Positions 5,985 through 7,887 of a stretch of 7,887 nucleotides of DNA are shown here, piece by piece. The position numbers were made by a program, and so were the translations under genes. Numbering within the stretch: position 1 is the first letter of the stretch; each line of letters begins with the position of its first letter. The notes under the pieces are model-generated. The model did not search any database, was not told the origin of the DNA, and was given only the letters and a program-made list of their open reading frames with translations. Source of the DNA: JAGUYA01 sp043802425 (GTDB lineage: Bacteria > Omnitrophota > Gorgyraeia > Gygaellales > Profunditerraquicolaceae); the NCBI GenBank assembly GCA_043802425.1, contig JAZDLA010000050.1:1-7887 (forward strand), given 5' to 3'.

Positions 5985-7040
5985 ATGAGGATATTAGTTA
6001 TTAATTGCGGTAGCTCTTCTATAAAATACAAGCTTTTTGCCATGCCCGGAGAGCATGATATGGCAAAAGGAGCAATTGAACATATCGGCGAAAAAGGCTC
6101 GAAAGTAAAAGATCATTATGCGGGATTAAAGATAGTATTAGGGAAAGTTAAACTCGTGGATTTAGTGGGGCATCGCGTAGTACATGGCGCGGAGAAATTT
6201 AAAAAACCGATATTAATCAATGCGCCGGTGATCCGTAAAATCAGGCAATGTAATGAATTGGCGCCTTTACATAACCCCGCTAATTTATTCGGGATCCTGG
6301 CCTGTAAGAAATTATTGCCGGGCGTAAGGCAGGTTGCCGTATTTGATACCGCCTTTCATCAGACTCTGCCTGATTATGCCTACATCTATGGTCTACCTTA
6401 CGAATATTATAAAAAATTCGGCATAAGAAAATATGGTTTTCATGGCACTAGCCACCAATATGTGGCCCAGGAAGCGGCTAGGCGCCTGAAGAGGCCCATC
6501 GCTAAATTAAAAATAATCACCTGTCATCTGGGTAATGGCTGTAGCATAACGGCCGTAGATGGGGGTGAGTCTATTGACACCAGTATGGGTTTTACCCCTT
6601 TAGAGGGTTTGATTATGGGGACGCGTTGCGGAGATATCGACCCTGCCTTAGTCACCTATATTATGCATAAGAAAAAATTGAGCATTACCGGGATAGATGA
6701 TATATTAAATAAAGCCAGCGGACTGAAAGGAATCTCCGGTATAAGTAATGATATGAGGGTATTAAAAGAGAGGGCAAAGAGGCAAGATAAGCGGGCAAAA
6801 TTGGCTATTGATATTTTTACCTACCGGATAAAAAAATATATCGGTGCTTATGCTACAGTTATGGGTGGTTGCGATGCCTTGGTGTTTACGGGAGGCATTG
6901 GCGAGAACCATGAAAGGGTCAGGGGGAAAATCCTTGAAGGATTGTTCACGCACTTTAAGCACAAGCCAGAAATTTTAGTTATCCCCACCGAAGAAGAGCT
7001 AATGATCGCCAGGGAGGCTTATAGCTTGATAAAAAGCTAA
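5985..7040 (+). CDS. ackA: Acetate kinase (short form)
   Basis: Transfers phosphate from acetyl-phosphate to ADP, giving acetate and ATP, and works reversibly. The 351 residues show all core motifs of the ASKHA-fold kinase: NCGSSSIK (7-14), GHRVVHG (62-68, R64), HNPANL (96-101), FDTAFHQTLP with the catalytic Asp (D121), GFHGTSH (151-157), HLGNGCS (181-187), GTRCGDIDP (212-220, R214), FTGGIGEN (301-308) and VIPTEEELMIA (332-342). Typical AckA is about 400 residues. The shortfall comes from two internal contractions, one around residues 36-56 before VGHRVVHG and one around 318-330 between the GIGEN helix and VIPTEEE. Neither removes a catalytic residue. The start is ATG 5985, where the conserved N-terminal strand begins, two bases after the pta stop; an in-frame TTG at 5949 would add an unconserved extension inside pta. 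Confidence 0.95.
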   Translation: MRILVINCGSSSIKYKLFAMPGEHDMAKGAIEHIGEKGSKVKDHYAGLKIVLGKVKLVDLVGHRVVHGAEKFKKPILINAPVIRKIRQCNELAPLHNPANLFGILACKKLLPGVRQVAVFDTAFHQTLPDYAYIYGLPYEYYKKFGIRKYGFHGTSHQYVAQEAARRLKRPIAKLKIITCHLGNGCSITAVDGGESIDTSMGFTPLEGLIMGTRCGDIDPALVTYIMHKKKLSITGIDDILNKASGLKGISGISNDMRVLKERAKRQDKRAKLAIDIFTYRIKKYIGAYATVMGGCDALVFTGGIGENHERVRGKILEGLFTHFKHKPEILVIPTEEELMIAREAYSLIKS

Positions 7041-7043
7041 CAG

Positions 7044-7634
7044 ATGAGAAAGATTATATTAATTTTGTTATTCTTTATTAGTTTTGGGTTGACAGTTACG
7101 GGTCATACCCAAGAGGGAGCGGTAAATATGAAAAAGGCGGTAATGATTATCCCCGAAAGTGATTTTAGGGACGAAGAATTAAAGGAGCCCAAGGATATCC
7201 TGGAGAGAAACAACATTGAAGTAAAAATTGCCTCCACGACCCTGAATGAGGTTACGGGTATGCTGGGCGCGCAGGTAACCCCGGATATTATAATTACAGA
7301 TATAAAGATACAAGATTTTGACGCTATAATATTTGTAGGAGGAGGAGGTTCTAGCCAATACTGGGATGATCCTCTGGCGCATAAGTTAGCGCAAGATGCC
7401 GTTAGCGCAAATAAGATCGTGGCTGCCATTTGTATTGCGCCGGTAACATTAGCCAGGGCCGGTGTTTTAAAAGGAAAACGCGCTACTGTTTTTTCATCCG
7501 AAGCAAAAGAACTTAAATCCGAAGGTGCAAATTATACCGGTAGAGCCGTGGAAAGAGACGGAAATATTATTACTGCCTCCGGCCCGACCGCAGCCAGAAA
7601 GTTTGCAGAAGAATTAGTAAACGCCCTAAAATAA
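7044..7634 (+). CDS. DJ-1/PfpI-family protein with an N-terminal signal sequence and a likely internal start
   Basis: 196 residues from ATG 7044. Residues 29-196 are a complete DJ-1/PfpI domain: KKAVMIIPE, FRDEEL with the conserved acid (E45), FVGGGGSSQYW (97-107), the nucleophile-elbow Cys in AAICIAP (C130), LKGKRATVF and an ITASGPTAA end. PfpI peptidases have His right after this Cys; here it is Ile, which argues against a classical protease and leaves glyoxalase/deglycase-like, stress or chaperone roles open. Residues 1-~22 (MRKIILILLFFISFGLTVTG) look like a signal peptide, with no lipobox Cys. The 7044 start has no Shine-Dalgarno sequence, whereas ATG 7128 (Met29) has a strong one and begins exactly at the domain. 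Both an exported and a cytosolic form are plausible. It follows ackA by three bases and is last in the operon. Confidence 0.85.
   Translation: MRKIILILLFFISFGLTVTGHTQEGAVNMKKAVMIIPESDFRDEELKEPKDILERNNIEVKIASTTLNEVTGMLGAQVTPDIIITDIKIQDFDAIIFVGGGGSSQYWDDPLAHKLAQDAVSANKIVAAICIAPVTLARAGVLKGKRATVFSSEAKELKSEGANYTGRAVERDGNIITASGPTAARKFAEELVNALK
7113..7130 (+). promoter_or_regulatory. Internal ribosome binding site and start codon in the DJ-1/PfpI gene
   Basis: GAGGGAG (7113-7119) lies eight bases before ATG 7128, in frame with the longer ORF and at the first residue of the DJ-1/PfpI domain. It is a far better initiation site than the one at 7044, which has no purine-rich motif. Initiation here would give a 168-residue protein without the signal sequence, the usual size for this family. 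Confidence 0.55.
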
Positions 7635-7639
7635 ATAAA

Positions 7640-7723
7640 GGGACACCCAATCAGCCAAAGCTAAGGGTGTCCCCTTGCAAAGATAAGTGGGGACACCCTC
7701 CCGATTAGCAGAAAGGGTGTCCC
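7640..7723 (+). repeat. Four-arm GGGACACCC / GGGTGTCCC inverted-repeat element (REP-like)
   Basis: Four 9-base arms alternate in orientation: GGGACACCC 7640-7648, GGGTGTCCC 7665-7673, GGGACACCC 7690-7698 and GGGTGTCCC 7715-7723. Arms 1+2 and 3+4 form two hairpins (9 and 10 base pairs, loops of 16 and 14 bases). Alternatively, arms 2+3 form one hairpin: GGGTGTCCCC 7665-7674 with GGGGACACCC 7689-7698. The folds exclude each other. Short GGGGACAC-type palindromes are known around Y1 (REP-associated tyrosine) transposase genes in several lineages, so this may be a non-autonomous REP/MITE-like unit; no transposase is visible here. There is no U-tract, so it is not a normal terminator. It fills most of the 110 bases between the DJ-1/PfpI gene and panD. 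Confidence 0.75.
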
Positions 7724-7744
7724 TATGACTATGAGGAGGGGAGA

Positions 7745-7887
7745 ATGTTGAGGACCATTTTAAAATCTAAAATACATAGGGCACGCGTTACCGAAGCTAA
7801 TCTTTATTACTCCGGTAGTATCACTATTGACGCAAAACTGATGCAAGCAGCGGATATTATTGAGGGTGAGAAGGTGGAGGTGATGAA
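7745..7887 (+). CDS. panD: Aspartate 1-decarboxylase proenzyme, 3'-truncated by the window
   Basis: The visible 47 residues match the start of PanD, which makes beta-alanine from aspartate for pantothenate and CoA. MLRTILKSKIHRARVTEANL carries the conserved Lys9 and His11, and Tyr22 is present. The self-cleavage site is intact as Gly24-Ser25 in YYSGSITID; Ser25 becomes the pyruvoyl cofactor in the family. The family is about 120-140 residues long, so roughly two thirds lie beyond the window. A strong Shine-Dalgarno sequence, AGGAGGGG (7734-7741), sits just before the ATG. The CoA link to the neighbouring pta gene is suggestive, but a repeat element separates it from that operon, and I see no clear promoter for it. 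Confidence 0.93.
   Translation, partial: MLRTILKSKIHRARVTEANLYYSGSITIDAKLMQAADIIEGEKVEVM

Noticed and set aside
1857..7429. Minus-strand reading frames (for example 1857-2174, 2356-2610, 3598-3828, 6762-6962, 7103-7429)
   Set aside because: They lie opposite well-supported genes, have no recognisable domains, and read as antisense shadows.
7640..7723. Intrinsic terminator or CRISPR array
   Set aside because: No U-tract follows any hairpin, and the units are inverted rather than direct repeats with uniform spacers.
7725..7751. Eight-codon upstream ORF (MTMRRGEC) overlapping the panD start
   Set aside because: It has no ribosome binding site of its own and its codons are mostly the panD Shine-Dalgarno sequence read in another frame.

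Overview
The window reads as a piece of a bacterial chromosome with every convincing gene on the + strand. Gene content and style (PilZ protein, CHAT/TPR protein, Asp-box propeller with an exporter-like tail, a separate DRTGG protein next to pta-ackA, moderate G+C, several starts with poor Shine-Dalgarno sequences) suggest an uncultured Gram-negative lineage of the Candidatus Omnitrophota type. That assignment is an inference from style only; other deep-branching Gram-negative groups are possible.

Region 1 (1-3534) looks like signalling and cell-envelope genes. It opens with the 3' part of a CHAT-domain (caspase-like) protein that continues through one membrane helix into about eight TPR repeats. 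A compact leader follows (1426-1550): extended -10 promoter, a hairpin with GGA in its loop, a possible 20-codon ORF, and an intrinsic terminator whose U-tract touches the ribosome binding site of a single-domain PilZ (cyclic-di-GMP receptor) gene. Next comes an exported beta-propeller protein with Asp-box repeats and a distinct C-terminal domain.

Region 2 (3563-7634) is a tight five-gene operon behind its own promoter, with gaps of 7, 1, 2 and 3 bases: thioredoxin, a BioD-like/DRTGG protein, phosphotransacetylase, acetate kinase, and a DJ-1/PfpI-family protein. The three central genes form the acetyl-CoA/acetyl-phosphate/acetate node, which makes ATP by substrate-level phosphorylation during fermentation or activates acetate in reverse. 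The regulatory half that is fused to Pta in enterobacteria is a separate polypeptide here. Pta and AckA are both shorter than usual through internal contractions that spare the catalytic motifs. The DJ-1/PfpI gene seems to have two usable starts, one giving a signal peptide and one a cytosolic protein.

Region 3 (7635-7887) has four copies of a 9-base arm, alternating GGGACACCC and GGGTGTCCC, that can fold in two mutually exclusive ways. It is followed by the start of panD (aspartate 1-decarboxylase), cut by the window edge. The repeat resembles REP-type sequences linked to Y1 (REP-associated tyrosine) transposases.

The most interesting non-textbook items are the attenuator-like leader in front of the PilZ gene, the CHAT-membrane-TPR architecture, the dual-start DJ-1/PfpI gene and the switchable repeat upstream of panD. 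I see no clear defence system, CRISPR array, tRNA or rRNA.
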